From Chromohalobacter sp. 296-RDG (lineage in GTDB: Bacteria > Pseudomonadota > Gammaproteobacteria > Pseudomonadales > Halomonadaceae): a DNA stretch of 64,000 nucleotides. Within the stretch, counting starts at the first letter, position 1. Every line of letters starts with the position of its first letter. The stretch covers positions 90,488 through 154,487 of the forward strand of contig NZ_JARANY010000003.1 of assembly GCF_029889885.1 (NCBI RefSeq), read 5' to 3'. Shown here in pieces: positions 39,171 to 50,361 of the stretch. Both the position numbers and the translations under genes were made by a program. Below the pieces are notes generated by a model, which saw nothing but the letters and a program-made list of their open reading frames with translations, did not search any database and was not told the DNA's origin.

Positions 39171-40640
39171 ATGGCCACTTTCGAGACTCAAAAGCTCTAC
39201 ATCGGCGGTCGATTCGTCGACGCTACATCCAGCGAGACATTCGACACGATCAATCCAGTCGATGGCAGCGTGCTGGCCAGCATCCAGCAGGCCTCTCATG
39301 ACGATGTCGACCGCGCAGTCGCCTCGGCCCGCGAAGGCCAGCGTACATGGGCAGCCATGAACGGCATGGAACGCAGCCGTATCCTGCACCGCGCCGTCGC
39401 GCTGCTGCGCGAACGCAACGACGAACTGGCTCACCTGGAAACACTGGATACCGGCAAGCCGATCAGCGAAACGCAGGCCGTGGACATCGTCACCGGCACC
39501 GACTCGCTGGAATACTATGCCAACCTGGCGCCCTCCATCGAAGGCACCCAGGTGCCGCTGCGCGAGGACTCGTTCTTCTACACGCGTCGCGAACCACTGG
39601 GCGTCATCGGCGCCATCGGCGCCTGGAACTACCCCACCCAGATCGCCTGCTGGAAGTCCGCACCGGCACTGGCGGCGGGCAACGCAGTGGTCTTCAAGCC
39701 CAGTGAGGTCACCCCGCTGACCACCTTGAAACTGGCGGAAATTCTCACCGAAGCCGGCCTTCCGGATGGCGTGTTCAATGTCGTGCAGGGTGATGGGCGC
39801 GTCGGGCAGATGCTCACCAACCATGCCGACATCGACAAGATCACCTTCACCGGCGAAGCCGGCACCGGCAAGAAGGTCATGTCCGCTGCGGCGAGCTCGA
39901 CGCTCAAGGAAGTCACCATGGAGCTGGGTGGCAAGTCGCCGCTGATCGTCTTCGAGGACGCCGACCTGGAGCGCGCTGCCGATGCCGCGATGATGGCCAA
40001 TTTCTATTCCAGCGGTCAGGTCTGCACCAACGGCACGCGCGTTTTCATCCACCGCTCGGTCCAGGCGGACTTCGAATCCAAGATCAAGGAGCGCGTGGAA
40101 CGCATCAAGGCCGGCGACCCGCTCGACCCGGCGGTCAACTTCGGTCCGCTGGTCAGCTTCGAGCATCAGGGAAAAGTGCAGAGCTATATCGATCTGGGCG
40201 CCCAGGAAGGCGCGCGGCTGCTCGTCGGCGGCGGGCGCTGGAACCAGGGCGAATGGGCTCAGGGTGCCTGGGCCGCGCCGACGGTCTTCACCGATTGCCG
40301 CGACGACATGCGCATCGTGCGCGAGGAAATCTTCGGCCCGGTGATGGCGATCCTGATCTTCGACGATGAAGACGAAGTCATTCGTCGTGCCAACGACACC
40401 GGCTACGGCCTCGCCGCCGGGCTGTTCAGCGAAAGCCTGAACCGCGCACACCGTGTCATCCACCGTCTGCAGGCCGGCATCTGCTGGATCAACACCTGGG
40501 GCGACTCGCCGGCGGAAATGCCCGTGGGCGGCTACAAGGAGTCGGGCATCGGCCGTGAAAACGGCCTCTCGTCGCTCGATCAGTACACGCAGATCAAATC
40601 GGTACAGATCGAAATGGGGCCCTTCGAGTCGGCATTCTGA
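39171..40640 (+). CDS. betB: Betaine aldehyde dehydrogenase
   Basis: 489 residues. NAD-linked oxidation of betaine aldehyde to glycine betaine, the compatible solute. The catalytic Glu251 ([10 protein letters not shown]) and Cys285 ([12 protein letters not shown]) are present, with [11 protein letters not shown] as the cofactor region. GGGAGG upstream of ATG 39171. Second gene of betIBA. Confidence 0.97.
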   Translation: MATFETQKLYIGGRFVDATSSETFDTINPVDGSVLASIQQASHDDVDRAVASAREGQRTWAAMNGMERSRILHRAVALLRERNDELAHLETLDTGKPISETQAVDIVTGTDSLEYYANLAPSIEGTQVPLREDSFFYTRREPLGVIGAIGAWNYPTQIACWKSAPALAAGNAVVFKPSEVTPLTTLKLAEILTEAGLPDGVFNVVQGDGRVGQMLTNHADIDKITFTGEAGTGKKVMSAAASSTLKEVTMELGGKSPLIVFEDADLERAADAAMMANFYSSGQVCTNGTRVFIHRSVQADFESKIKERVERIKAGDPLDPAVNFGPLVSFEHQGKVQSYIDLGAQEGARLLVGGGRWNQGEWAQGAWAAPTVFTDCRDDMRIVREEIFGPVMAILIFDDEDEVIRRANDTGYGLAAGLFSESLNRAHRVIHRLQAGICWINTWGDSPAEMPVGGYKESGIGRENGLSSLDQYTQIKSVQIEMGPFESAF

Positions 40641-40695
40641 TCGCTACTTGGCGCTATTCGCGAGATGAGCGCCGGGGATAAGGCAACGCGAGGGT

Positions 40696-40717
40696 CATCC
40701 GCCATGGATGGCGGATG
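40696..40717 (+). repeat. Intergenic hairpin between betB and betA
   Basis: Perfect arms CATCCGCC and GGCGGATG around ATGGAT, followed by a second, imperfect CCATGG-containing segment (GCGCCCATGGAAGGGTTTACAGCGC). The composite looks like a dispersed REP-like unit. It may tune betA mRNA level. It is the only such copy I found here. Confidence 0.6.
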
Positions 40718-40816
40718 TAGCGCCCATGGAAGGGTTTACAGCGCCCTCGCGCAGACTTGTCGCCGGAAAAGCTCATCTTCCACCGTGCTCTTTTTGTCAT
40801 TGCCCAGGGAGGCCCC

Positions 40817-42499
40817 ATGTCTCAGACCCGTGAATTCGATTACGTCATCATCGGCGCCGGTTCCGCCGGCAACGTACTCGCCACGCGACTCACCGAAGAC
40901 CCAAACGTCAAGGTGCTGCTACTCGAGGCCGGCGGCCCCGACTATCGCTTCGACTTTCGCACGCAGATGCCCGCAGCGCTGGCGTATCCACTGCAAGGCA
41001 AGCGCTACAACTGGGCGTTCGAAACCGACCCCGAACCCCACATGAACGGCCGCCGCATGGATTGCGGTCGCGGCAAGGGACTTGGCGGCTCCTCGCTGAT
41101 CAACGGCATGTGCTATCTGCGCGGCAACGCGCTGGATTACGACAACTGGGCCAAGATCCCGGGCCTGGAAGATTGGAATTACCTGCAATGCCTGCCCTAC
41201 TTCAAGCGCGCCGAGACACGCGACATCGGACCCAATGATTATCATGGCGGCGATGGTCCGGTCTCGGTGGCTACCCCCAAGGAAGGCAACAACGAGCTCT
41301 ACGGTGCCTTCATCCGCGCGGGTATCGAGGCTGGCTATCCGGCCACCGAGGACGTCAACGGCTATCAGCAGGAAGGCTTCGGCCCCATGGACCGCACCAC
41401 CACGCCCAACGGGCGGCGGGCGTCTACGGCGCGCGGTTACCTCGACATCGCCAAGCAGCGTTCCAACCTGACCATCGAAACGCATGCCACGACCGATATC
41501 CTCGAGTTCGAGGGCAAACGTGCCGTGGGCGTGCGCTACGAACGCAAGGGCCAGACGCAGCAGGCCCACGCGCGCCGCGAGGTACTGTTATGCGGGGGCG
41601 CCATCGCCTCACCGCAGATATTACTGCGCTCCGGCGTGGGTAACCCCGGGCATCTCGAGGAATTCGACATTCCCGTGGTACACGAGCTACCAGGCGTCGG
41701 CGAAAACCTCCAGGATCACCTGGAAATGTACATCCAGTACGAGTGCAAGAAGCCCATTTCGCTGTATCCGACGCTCAAGTGGTACAACCAGCCCAAGATC
41801 GGTGCCGAATGGCTGTTCTTCGGCAAGGGCGTCGGCGCCAGCAATCAGTTCGAGGCGGCCGGCTTCATTCGTACCAACGACCAGGAAGAATGGCCCAACC
41901 TGCAGTACCACTTCTTGCCGATCGCCATCAGCTACAACGGCAAGAGCGCGGTTCAGGCCCACGGTTTTCAGGCCCACGTCGGGTCGATGCGCTCCATGAG
42001 CCGTGGCCGTATTCGCCTGACATCCCGCGACCCCAAGGCCGCGCCGAGCATCCTGTTCAACTACATGGCGCACGACAAGGACTGGCAGGAATTTCGCGAC
42101 GCGATTCGTATCACGCGCGAAATCATCGAGCAGCCGACGATGGACGAATATCGTGGGCGCGAGATCTCGCCGGGGCCGGACATCCAGAGTGATCAGGAGC
42201 TCGACGAGTTCGTCCGCCAGCATGCCGAGACTGCCTACCACCCCGCCGGCACCTGCAAGATGGGCAGTGCCGATGATGAGATGGCCGTCGTCGACGGCGC
42301 GGGATGCGTGCACGGCCTCGAAGGGCTGCGCGTCATCGATGCCTCGATCATGCCCGTGATCGCCACCGGCAATCTCAACGCACCGACGATCATGATCGCC
42401 GAAAAGATGGCCGATAAGGTGCGCGGGCGCGACCCACTACCGCCCGCCGAGGTCGACTACTACGTCGCCCATGACGCGCCGGCACGCCGCAAGGCATGA
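40817..42499 (+). CDS. betA: Choline dehydrogenase
   Basis: 560 residues from ATG 40817, with GGGAGG five bases upstream; an upstream in-frame ATG is poorly placed. FAD-dependent GMC oxidoreductase converting choline to betaine aldehyde at the inner membrane. FAD motif [20 protein letters not shown] signature [17 protein letters not shown], second signature [14 protein letters not shown], and the catalytic His475 in [10 protein letters not shown]. Ends the betIBA operon before a strong terminator. Confidence 0.97.
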   Translation: MSQTREFDYVIIGAGSAGNVLATRLTEDPNVKVLLLEAGGPDYRFDFRTQMPAALAYPLQGKRYNWAFETDPEPHMNGRRMDCGRGKGLGGSSLINGMCYLRGNALDYDNWAKIPGLEDWNYLQCLPYFKRAETRDIGPNDYHGGDGPVSVATPKEGNNELYGAFIRAGIEAGYPATEDVNGYQQEGFGPMDRTTTPNGRRASTARGYLDIAKQRSNLTIETHATTDILEFEGKRAVGVRYERKGQTQQAHARREVLLCGGAIASPQILLRSGVGNPGHLEEFDIPVVHELPGVGENLQDHLEMYIQYECKKPISLYPTLKWYNQPKIGAEWLFFGKGVGASNQFEAAGFIRTNDQEEWPNLQYHFLPIAISYNGKSAVQAHGFQAHVGSMRSMSRGRIRLTSRDPKAAPSILFNYMAHDKDWQEFRDAIRITREIIEQPTMDEYRGREISPGPDIQSDQELDEFVRQHAETAYHPAGTCKMGSADDEMAVVDGAGCVHGLEGLRVIDASIMPVIATGNLNAPTIMIAEKMADKVRGRDPLPPAEVDYYVAHDAPARRKA

Positions 42500-42530
42500 T
42501 GATGCTTGCGTCGACATGACGTCTATCTCG

Positions 42531-42562
42531 AACACCCGATGCACGTGCATCGGGTGTTTTTT
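42531..42562 (+). terminator. Rho-independent terminator after betA
   Basis: Perfect 14-base arms AACACCCGATGCAC / GTGCATCGGGTGTT followed by TTTT. Confidence 0.93.
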
Positions 42563-42741
42563 GCATTATCCTTCCTTAATTCTTGCCCACCGCCCTCTTA
42601 GACTGTGCACGATCGCCCAACCGATTCGTCGTTAGCAGGAACCTCTCGTTACAATACACCTCTTACCCGGTGACACCTGCTCGCTCGTCGAGCATGCGTG
42701 CCCCGCACCGGAATGTCTCTGACAAGGATCGATGCCCCGTC

Positions 42742-43965
42742 ATGCCCCACTCTCGCCGTCTCTGGATCGCACTACTCATCGTCGTCCTGATCGCCCTCGC
42801 TCTGTGGTGGATCCCCGACTGGCAAAGCGACGACCAATCAAACGGTGCGCCAGCCAGTGCAGGTGGCGAAAGTACAGGTGAGGAAAGAAGCACGGCCGTC
42901 GCGGCTATCGAGGCCCGACGCGGCGATCTCGAGATCACCGTCGGGGCGCTTGGCACCGTACGCTCGCTATCGAGCATTGACGTCTATCCACGTGTCGAGG
43001 GCGAACTGCTCACGGTGGATTTCGAGGAAGGCGAGCATGTCGAGAAAGGACAACGTCTGGCCACCATCGATCCGCGTGACTATCAGGCTCAGCTCGCCGC
43101 CGCCCAAGGTCAGCTCGTCCAGGATCAGGCACAGCTAAAATCGGCCCGCGAGGATCTCGAGCGCTACGAGTCACTGGCCCAGAGTCAGTCGATCTCCCGT
43201 CAGGAACTCGAACAGCAGCGCCAACTGGTCCGCCAGTACGAAGGCGCCGTTTCCAGTGATCGCGCCGATATCGAGAGCGCCCAAGTTCAGTTGGACTATA
43301 CCGACATCACTGCGCCCAACGCGGGCATCATCGGCATACGCAACGTCGATCCCGGCAACCTGGTCAGCAGTGGCGACGACGACCCTATTGCCACGCTCAC
43401 CCAGCTCGATCCGATCTCGGTGGTCTTCTCATTGCCCAGCCAATACGTACCGACACTGCGCGAGCAACTCGCGGCAGGTGACTCGCCCAGCGTGTCGGCG
43501 ATCACAGTGGGCGACGAACGCCTCGAAGGCCAACTGACCAGCATCGACAGCCAGATCGACACTGCCACCGGCACCGTACGGTTACGTGCACGCTTCGACA
43601 ACGCGGTGGGACGCCTCTACCCCCGCGCATTCGTCGACGTGCGCCTGACGGTCAACACGCTACATGACCGCGTCATTGTCCCCGCGCCTGCGGTTCAGAC
43701 CGGTCAGGACGGGCTGTTCGTGTATGTCGTCGGCGACGACGGCACGGTGACTCGACACGATGTCGTCGTCAGTGCCAGCGAAGAGCATCGCAGCGCCCTG
43801 GCCAGCGGCGTCTCGGCGGGCGAGCGCGTGGTCGTGGACGGCATCGACAGCCTGAGCGACGGTGCCAAGGTACGCGTCGTCAGCAACGCTCTACCGGGAG
43901 AAGCCAGTGCCTCTTCAACGGCTGACGAGGATGCCGACACGCAGACGCCGCGAGACGCTTCATGA
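42742..43965 (+). CDS. RND efflux membrane fusion protein (MdtA-like)
   Basis: 407 residues from ATG 42742, where a membrane anchor (LWIALLIVVLIALALWWIPD) begins; further upstream frame looks non-coding. The barrel-sandwich and hairpin domains follow: AIEARRGDLEITVGALGTVR, VEKGQRLATIDPRDYQAQLA, a coiled-coil, and LDYTDITAPNAGIIGIRNVD. It links the inner-membrane pump to an outer-membrane channel. The pump gene starts four bases before its stop. Confidence 0.93.
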   Translation: MPHSRRLWIALLIVVLIALALWWIPDWQSDDQSNGAPASAGGESTGEERSTAVAAIEARRGDLEITVGALGTVRSLSSIDVYPRVEGELLTVDFEEGEHVEKGQRLATIDPRDYQAQLAAAQGQLVQDQAQLKSAREDLERYESLAQSQSISRQELEQQRQLVRQYEGAVSSDRADIESAQVQLDYTDITAPNAGIIGIRNVDPGNLVSSGDDDPIATLTQLDPISVVFSLPSQYVPTLREQLAAGDSPSVSAITVGDERLEGQLTSIDSQIDTATGTVRLRARFDNAVGRLYPRAFVDVRLTVNTLHDRVIVPAPAVQTGQDGLFVYVVGDDGTVTRHDVVVSASEEHRSALASGVSAGERVVVDGIDSLSDGAKVRVVSNALPGEASASSTADEDADTQTPRDAS

Positions 43966-46900
43966 ATCCATCGCGGCTATTCATTCTGCGGCCGGTCGCC
44001 ACCTCCCTGGTGATGCTGGCCATCCTTATCACGGGCGCGTTCACCTACCGTCTGCTGAGCATTTCGTCGCTGCCCGAGGTCGACTTTCCCACCATTCAGG
44101 TCACCACGCTATATCCTGGCGCGGGGCCGGATGTCATGCTTTCCCACGTCACCGCCCCGCTGGAAGACGAGTTGGGAGAAATCGCCGGCCTCGAGGACAT
44201 GAGCTCGACCAGTACCGGGGGCGCATCGCTGATCACACTGCGTTTCGGCCTCGAGGGCGACCTGGGCGTCGCCGAGCAAGAAGTCCAGGCCGCTCTCAAT
44301 CAGGCGGAAACCCTACTGCCCGACGATCTGCCGCGCCCGCCCAGCTACAGCAAGGTCAATCCCGCCGACACGCCGGTGCTGACACTGGCCGTGACCTCCG
44401 ACAGTCTGCCATTGACCGAGGTCCACGACCTGGTCGATACCCGCCTGGCGCAAAAACTTGCCCAGATCAGTGGCGTCGGCGAGGTGCGGCTTTCCGGCGG
44501 CAATCGCCCGGCAGTGCGAATCGATGTCGATTCGCGCCAGCTCGCCGCACATGGCCTCGATCTATCCAGCGTGCGCAGCGCCGTGGAAAGCGCCAACGTC
44601 AATCAGGCGAAGGGCACCATTTACGGCCCCTACCGTGCCTATAGCATCGACGCCAACGACCAGTTGACCTCCGCTGCAGGGTATCGCGATCTCATCCTCA
44701 AGTACGAGAACGACGCGCCGCTACGCTTGAGCGACGTGGCGAACATCGACGACGGCGCGGAAAACGCGCAACTGGGGGCCTGGGCCAATGGCGAGGGGAC
44801 GATTCTGGTCGACGTGCTGCGCCAGCCCGGCGCCAATGTGGTCGGCGTCGTCGACGACATCGAACGGCGCTTGCCGGCGTTGTCGGCGAGTCTGCCGGGC
44901 AGCGTCGACGTGGACATCTTGAGCGACCGCACCACCACGATCCGCGCCGCCGTCGAGGATGTACAGTTCGAGCTGGTCCTCGCCATCGCGCTGGTGATCA
45001 TGGTCACCTTCCTGTTCCTGCGTAACCTGCCGGCAACGCTGATCCCCAGCCTGGCCGTCCCGTTGTCGCTGGTCGGCACCTTCGGCGCCATGTACCTGGC
45101 CGGATTCAGTCTCAACAACCTCACCTTGATGGCACTGACCATCGCCACCGGCTTCGTCATCGACGACGCCATCGTGGTGCTGGAGAACATCACGCGCTAT
45201 CTGGAACGTGGCGAAACGCCCTTGCAGGCAGCGCTCAAGGGATCGCGCCAGATCGCGTTCACTATCCTCTCGCTGACGGTCTCGTTGCTGGCAGTACTGA
45301 TACCGTTGCTGTTCATGGGCGGTGTGGTCGGCGAGCTGTTTCGTGAATTCGCCATGACACTGGCGATTTCCATCGTCATCTCGGCGTTCGTCTCCCTGAC
45401 CCTGACGCCGATGCTCTGTGCACGCTGGCTGCGGCGTCGCAGCGGCGATGCCGAGGGCGACGCTCAGGCCCTCGACGACGAAGCCATGGTACGCAGCCGC
45501 CAGGGCCTCTTCGGGCGCCTCACGCGTGGCTACGAGCGTGCTCTGGACACGGTGCTCAGGCATCAGACAGCGACGCTATGGGTGGCACTGGGTACCTTCG
45601 TGCTGACCGCCGTGCTGTTCTGGATGATGCCCAAGCAGTTGTTCCCGATCCAAGACACCGGGACCTTGCGTGGTGTCACCACGGCCACGCAAACGACGTC
45701 CTACCGGGCCATGTCGGCGCGTCAGCAGGATCTTGCCAAGCGCTTGATGGACGATCCCGCCGTGGCCGATATCGCCTCGAGCATCGGTATCGACGGCACC
45801 AACACCACGCTCAATGGCGGCCGCCTGCAAATCGACCTGGCCGACCTGGACGCGCGCGACGCCGACCTGGATACCATCGTCTCGCGGCTGCTCGATGCCG
45901 CCGCCGATGTCCCCGGCATCGATCTGGCACTGACGCCGGTGCAAGACCTGACGCTGGAAGACACCGTCAGTCGCTATCCGTACCAGTTCGCCCTGACCCA
46001 AGGCAATCGCGACCAATTGGCGCAAGATGTCTCGTCAATGACCGAGCGTCTTGAGGACGCACCGGCCATCGCCCATGTCGCCACCGATCTCCAGAATTCA
46101 GGGCTCAAGCTCAAGGTCAGCATCGACCGCGACCGCGCCAGCCGGCTTGGCGTCTCGGTCGCCGATATCGACGATGCCCTCTACGATGCCTTCGGCCAGC
46201 GCCTGATCTCGACGATTTTCACCCAATCCAACCAGTATCGCGTGGTGCTGGGTGCCATGCATGGCGACGACGCCGGTCCCGAGGCCCTTTCGCGGCTGTA
46301 TGTCAGCGGCAGCGATGATGCCATGGTGCCGCTGTCGAGTCTGGTCAGCGTCAAGGAAGAATCCACCGCACTGTCGCGTCAACGCCTCAACCAATTCCCC
46401 TCGGCGCTGATGTCATTCGATGCCGCGCCCGGCTATTCGCTCTCGGACGCCTTCAATGCCGTGGAAGCGGCCCGCGATGACCTGCTCAGTGCCGACACGC
46501 AGCTCGATTTCCGCGGTACCGCCCTGGCGTTCACTACCTCGACGCGCGACACACTGTGGCTGATCGCCGCCGCCATCATCACCATGTATATCGTGCTGGG
46601 CGTGCTCTACGAGAGCTATATTCACCCGCTGACCATTCTCTCGACCCTGCCCTCGGCGGCCATCGGTGCCTTGCTGGCCCTGATGCTCAGCAATAGCGCC
46701 CTGGGCATGGTGGCCATCATCGGCATCATCCTGCTAATCGGCATCGTCAAGAAGAACGCCATCATGATGATCGACTTCGCTCTCGAGGCGCAGCGGGAAC
46801 AGGGCATGTCGGCCCATCGCGCGATTCACAGTGCCGCGCTGCTGCGCTTTCGGCCGATCATGATGACTACCTCCGCCGCCCTGCTCGGGGCACTACCGCT

Positions 46901-47096
46901 GATGCTCGCCAGCGGGTACGGGGCCGAGTTGCGGCGCCCGCTGGGCATGACCATGGTCGGCGGTCTGTTGCTGAGCCAATTGCTGACGCTTTTCACCACA
47001 CCGGTGATCTATCTATTCTTCGACCGGTTGGCCGAACGCTGGCGTCGGCGTGGCAAAGCAAGTGACACCGCCATGGATACCGAGGCCGGCAGGTGA
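43962..47096 (+). CDS. RND multidrug efflux pump subunit (MdtB-like)
   Basis: 1044 residues, HAE1-type RND transporter. Two repeats each of a large periplasmic loop and transmembrane bundle. The proton-relay Asp pair in TM4 is in ATGFVIDDAIVVLENI (near residue 400). The TM10-11 region is VKKNAIMMIDFALEAQREQG. Heteromeric partner of the next gene, as in MdtBC. No outer-membrane factor gene follows, so a TolC-type channel must come from elsewhere. Confidence 0.93.
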   Translation: MNPSRLFILRPVATSLVMLAILITGAFTYRLLSISSLPEVDFPTIQVTTLYPGAGPDVMLSHVTAPLEDELGEIAGLEDMSSTSTGGASLITLRFGLEGDLGVAEQEVQAALNQAETLLPDDLPRPPSYSKVNPADTPVLTLAVTSDSLPLTEVHDLVDTRLAQKLAQISGVGEVRLSGGNRPAVRIDVDSRQLAAHGLDLSSVRSAVESANVNQAKGTIYGPYRAYSIDANDQLTSAAGYRDLILKYENDAPLRLSDVANIDDGAENAQLGAWANGEGTILVDVLRQPGANVVGVVDDIERRLPALSASLPGSVDVDILSDRTTTIRAAVEDVQFELVLAIALVIMVTFLFLRNLPATLIPSLAVPLSLVGTFGAMYLAGFSLNNLTLMALTIATGFVIDDAIVVLENITRYLERGETPLQAALKGSRQIAFTILSLTVSLLAVLIPLLFMGGVVGELFREFAMTLAISIVISAFVSLTLTPMLCARWLRRRSGDAEGDAQALDDEAMVRSRQGLFGRLTRGYERALDTVLRHQTATLWVALGTFVLTAVLFWMMPKQLFPIQDTGTLRGVTTATQTTSYRAMSARQQDLAKRLMDDPAVADIASSIGIDGTNTTLNGGRLQIDLADLDARDADLDTIVSRLLDAAADVPGIDLALTPVQDLTLEDTVSRYPYQFALTQGNRDQLAQDVSSMTERLEDAPAIAHVATDLQNSGLKLKVSIDRDRASRLGVSVADIDDALYDAFGQRLISTIFTQSNQYRVVLGAMHGDDAGPEALSRLYVSGSDDAMVPLSSLVSVKEESTALSRQRLNQFPSALMSFDAAPGYSLSDAFNAVEAARDDLLSADTQLDFRGTALAFTTSTRDTLWLIAAAIITMYIVLGVLYESYIHPLTILSTLPSAAIGALLALMLSNSALGMVAIIGIILLIGIVKKNAIMMIDFALEAQREQGMSAHRAIHSAALLRFRPIMMTTSAALLGALPLMLASGYGAELRRPLGMTMVGGLLLSQLLTLFTTPVIYLFFDRLAERWRRRGKASDTAMDTEAGR

Positions 47097-50000
47097 GCGT
47101 TTCCAGTCCCTTCGTGCATCGTCCGGTGGCTACTGCGTTGCTGGCGCTGGGCATCGTGCTGCTCGGGCTGCTGGCCTACCAGCGCCTGCCTGTGGCACCG
47201 CTACCCAACGTGTCGTTCCCCACCATCGTGGTCAACGCCAACCTCTCCGGTGCCAACCCGGAGACCATGGCGTCTAGCGTGGCCACGCCGCTGGAACGTT
47301 CGCTGGGGACCATTTCCGGCATCTCGCAGATGACCTCGCGCAGCTCGGACGGCTCGACACGCATCACCGTCCAGTTCGCTCTCGACAAGGACATCGATGT
47401 CGCCGCACGTGAGGTGCAGGCGGCGATCAACGATGCCCAGCCGTTGCTGCCCAGCGCCATGACCAGCCGCCCCAGTTATCGCAAGATGAACCCGTCGGCG
47501 GCGCCGATCATGATTCTCTCGGTCACCTCCGACACGCTACCCACCAGCGAGCTTTACCAGCTCGCCGACGAACGCATCGCGCCACCGGTCCTGCAGGTTC
47601 CCGGTGTCGGCGATGTCAATGTCGGCGGTAGTTCGTCCCCGGCGGTACGTGTGTCACTCGATCCGCGTCGACTCGAGCATGCGGGCGTATCGCTGACCGC
47701 TGTGGCCAATGCGATACGCAGTGCCACCACCAGCACGCCCACCGGCTTCGTGGCGTCCCCCACCACACGCTGGGAAATCGACACCGACTCGCAGCTGATG
47801 CAAGCCGAGGCGTTCGAGGATCTCATCGTGGCGCGCGGCGAGGACGGCGCGGTGATGCGCCTGAGCGATGTCGCCAATATCAAGGACGGCGTGGAAGACC
47901 GCTACAACGTGGGCTTTCAGAACAAGCAACCGGCCGTGCTGCTGGTCATCAGTGCCAGTAGCGGCGCCAATGTCATCGACACCATCGCCGGCATCCGCGA
48001 ACGCATGGCATCCATCGAGAGTCAGTTGCCGCAAAGTGCCGCGCTCAGCGTGCAGCTCGACCGCGCCCCCGGCATACAGGCCTCCTTGCATGAGACACAG
48101 CTCACGCTGATGCTGGCCATCGCGCTGGTGGTGCTGGTGGTTTTCCTGTTTCTGCGCAACGCCCGCGCCACGCTGATTCCCAGCCTGGCGATTCCCGTGT
48201 CGCTGATCGGCACCTTCGCGATGATGCATGTCATGGGCTTTTCGCTCGACACGCTGTCGCTGATGGCACTGATCGTGTCGATCGGCTTTCTTGTCGACGA
48301 TGCCATCGTGGTGGTCGAGAATATCGCTCGACATATCGAGCAAGGCATGCCATCCCGGCAAGCCGCCCTGCAAGGCGCACGCGAAGTAGCCTTCACGGTG
48401 ACCTCGATGAGCGTGTCCCTGGTGGCGGTCTTCCTGCCTCTGCTGTTCATGGGCGGCTTCATCGGACGCATGTTCTTCGAATTCGCGATGACCCTGTCGT
48501 TGGCGGTGCTGGTCTCTCTGGTGGTGTCGTTGACCCTGACGCCCATGCTCTGCGCGCGCTGGTTGCGCCCAGGACGCGAGCGCCGGCCCCCGCGCTGGGA
48601 AAAGACACTGCTCGCCTTCGGTCAAGGCTGTCAGCGTCTTTATTCGCGCAGCCTGGATATCGCCCTGCGTCATCGGCGCTTGACGCTGCTCTCGCTGGTC
48701 GGCGTGATCGTGCTCAACGGCTATCTCTACGTCGCCGTCGACAAGGGTTTCATACCCGAGCAGGATACCGGGCGACTGATCGGTTTCGTGCGCGGGGACC
48801 AGAGCCTGTCGTTCGATGCCATGTCGGCCAAGTTACGTACCATTCGCGAGCGTCTGTCCGACGCGCCCGAGGTGCATAGCGTGCTGGGCTTCATGGGCGG
48901 CCGTGGCGGGGGCGCCTCCGCCACCTTGTTCGTCACCCTCGAGGAGGGCCAACGCGAAGCGGGCACGCAGGCCATCGGCAACCGTCTGGGCGCGTCGATG
49001 GGCGATATCCCCGGCGTCAACACCTCGATGATGGCCCTGCAGGACATCCGTATCGGTGGCCGACAGAATACCGGCACACAATACGAAATCACCCTCAAGA
49101 GCGACGAGCTCGCGCTGCTCGATACCTGGTCACAACGCGTCAGTGACGCCATGCAGGGTATCGACGGACTGACCGGCGTCGATAGCGACAGTCGGGGCGA
49201 AGGTCAAGCCGTGGAGCTCAAGGTCGATCGCGATGCCGCCAAGCGTCTCGGCGTCGACATGCAGGACGTCGACACGCTGCTCGGCAATGCCTTCGCGCAA
49301 CGCAGCATCACTAGCCTCTTTGACGCCGACAATCAACGCTACGTGATCCTCGAGGTGAACGCCGAACAGCGTAGCGAACCAGAAGCTATTTCTCGGCTTC
49401 ATGTCGTCAATGATGAAGGCGAGGCGATTCCCGTCTCGGCGTTCAGTCATCTCGAGGAAAGCACCACGCCGGTGACCGTCAACCACCAAGGACAGTTCGC
49501 TTCCACCACGGTATCGTTCAATCTCGAAGACGGCGTCACGCTGGGCGATGCCACTCAGCGCATCCGCCAGGCGGTGAATGACTTGCGCTTGCCCACCGCC
49601 GTGCAGGTAGATTTCGAGGGCAGCGCGGGGGCCTTCCAGAGCGGTATGCAAGCCATGCCGTGGCTGATCCTCGCCGCGCTGGTGACGGTCTACCTGGTGC
49701 TGGGAATTCTCTACGAGAGCTACATTCACCCGCTGACGATTCTCTCCACCCTGCCCTCGGCCGGGGTCGGTGCCCTGCTGGCGCTGATACTGCTCGACAC
49801 GCCGTTCACGCTCATTGCCCTGATCGGCATCATCCTGCTGATCGGCGTGGTCAAGAAGAATGCCATCATGTTGGTCGACTTCGCCGTCAGTGCCGAGCGC
49901 GAACGCGGTCTGAGCGCGCTCGAGAGCATACGCGAAGCCGCCGTGGTACGCTTTCGTCCCATCATGATGACCACGCTGGCCGCGATTCTCGGCGCGATTC

Positions 50001-50197
50001 CGCTGCTGCTGGGCACCGATGAGAACGCCGCGTTGCGCGCGCCGCTAGGCATCACCATTATCGGCGGCCTGATCCTGAGCCAGCTGTTGACGCTCTACAC
50101 CACACCGGTGGTCTATCTCTACCTTGACTGGCTGCATCGTCGACTGCGTCCGAGCCGACTCGACAACGATTCGCAGTACTCGAGGTCAACGACCTGA
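47093..50197 (+). CDS. RND multidrug efflux pump subunit (MdtC-like)
   Basis: 1034 residues from GTG 47093, which overlaps the previous stop (GTGA). Same RND architecture, with SIGFLVDDAIVVVENIARHI in TM4 and VVKKNAIMLVDFAVSAERER near the C-terminus. The tandem of two non-identical RND pumps behind one fusion protein is the MdtABC pattern, associated in enterobacteria with bile salt, novobiocin and metal export. Substrates are unknown here. Confidence 0.93.
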   Translation: MSVSSPFVHRPVATALLALGIVLLGLLAYQRLPVAPLPNVSFPTIVVNANLSGANPETMASSVATPLERSLGTISGISQMTSRSSDGSTRITVQFALDKDIDVAAREVQAAINDAQPLLPSAMTSRPSYRKMNPSAAPIMILSVTSDTLPTSELYQLADERIAPPVLQVPGVGDVNVGGSSSPAVRVSLDPRRLEHAGVSLTAVANAIRSATTSTPTGFVASPTTRWEIDTDSQLMQAEAFEDLIVARGEDGAVMRLSDVANIKDGVEDRYNVGFQNKQPAVLLVISASSGANVIDTIAGIRERMASIESQLPQSAALSVQLDRAPGIQASLHETQLTLMLAIALVVLVVFLFLRNARATLIPSLAIPVSLIGTFAMMHVMGFSLDTLSLMALIVSIGFLVDDAIVVVENIARHIEQGMPSRQAALQGAREVAFTVTSMSVSLVAVFLPLLFMGGFIGRMFFEFAMTLSLAVLVSLVVSLTLTPMLCARWLRPGRERRPPRWEKTLLAFGQGCQRLYSRSLDIALRHRRLTLLSLVGVIVLNGYLYVAVDKGFIPEQDTGRLIGFVRGDQSLSFDAMSAKLRTIRERLSDAPEVHSVLGFMGGRGGGASATLFVTLEEGQREAGTQAIGNRLGASMGDIPGVNTSMMALQDIRIGGRQNTGTQYEITLKSDELALLDTWSQRVSDAMQGIDGLTGVDSDSRGEGQAVELKVDRDAAKRLGVDMQDVDTLLGNAFAQRSITSLFDADNQRYVILEVNAEQRSEPEAISRLHVVNDEGEAIPVSAFSHLEESTTPVTVNHQGQFASTTVSFNLEDGVTLGDATQRIRQAVNDLRLPTAVQVDFEGSAGAFQSGMQAMPWLILAALVTVYLVLGILYESYIHPLTILSTLPSAGVGALLALILLDTPFTLIALIGIILLIGVVKKNAIMLVDFAVSAERERGLSALESIREAAVVRFRPIMMTTLAAILGAIPLLLGTDENAALRAPLGITIIGGLILSQLLTLYTTPVVYLYLDWLHRRLRPSRLDNDSQYSRSTT

Positions 50198-50361
50198 CCG
50201 CACTGCCTCGTGCCGCCCCATGCGGTGCGGGTTCTCCTTTCCTTTTTGAATGACGACGCCCCCTTGAATGACGGCTGCCACCACGGATGACTAGTCGTAG
50301 AGACATGAGTGCGCTAGGCTGAATTCAAACAGGCGTTAGAAATCATCCAGGGAGAGTCTAC

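Noticed and set aside
44721..45563. Long antisense open frames within the RND, fadE and prs genes
   Set aside because: They are Arg/His/Gln-rich shadows of high-GC coding sequence, without ribosome sites or family motifs.
50198..50361. GC-rich hairpin after the RND operon as a terminator
   Set aside because: The possible stem around CCGCAC / GTGCGG is short with a large loop and the pairing is not convincing, though a pyrimidine tract follows.
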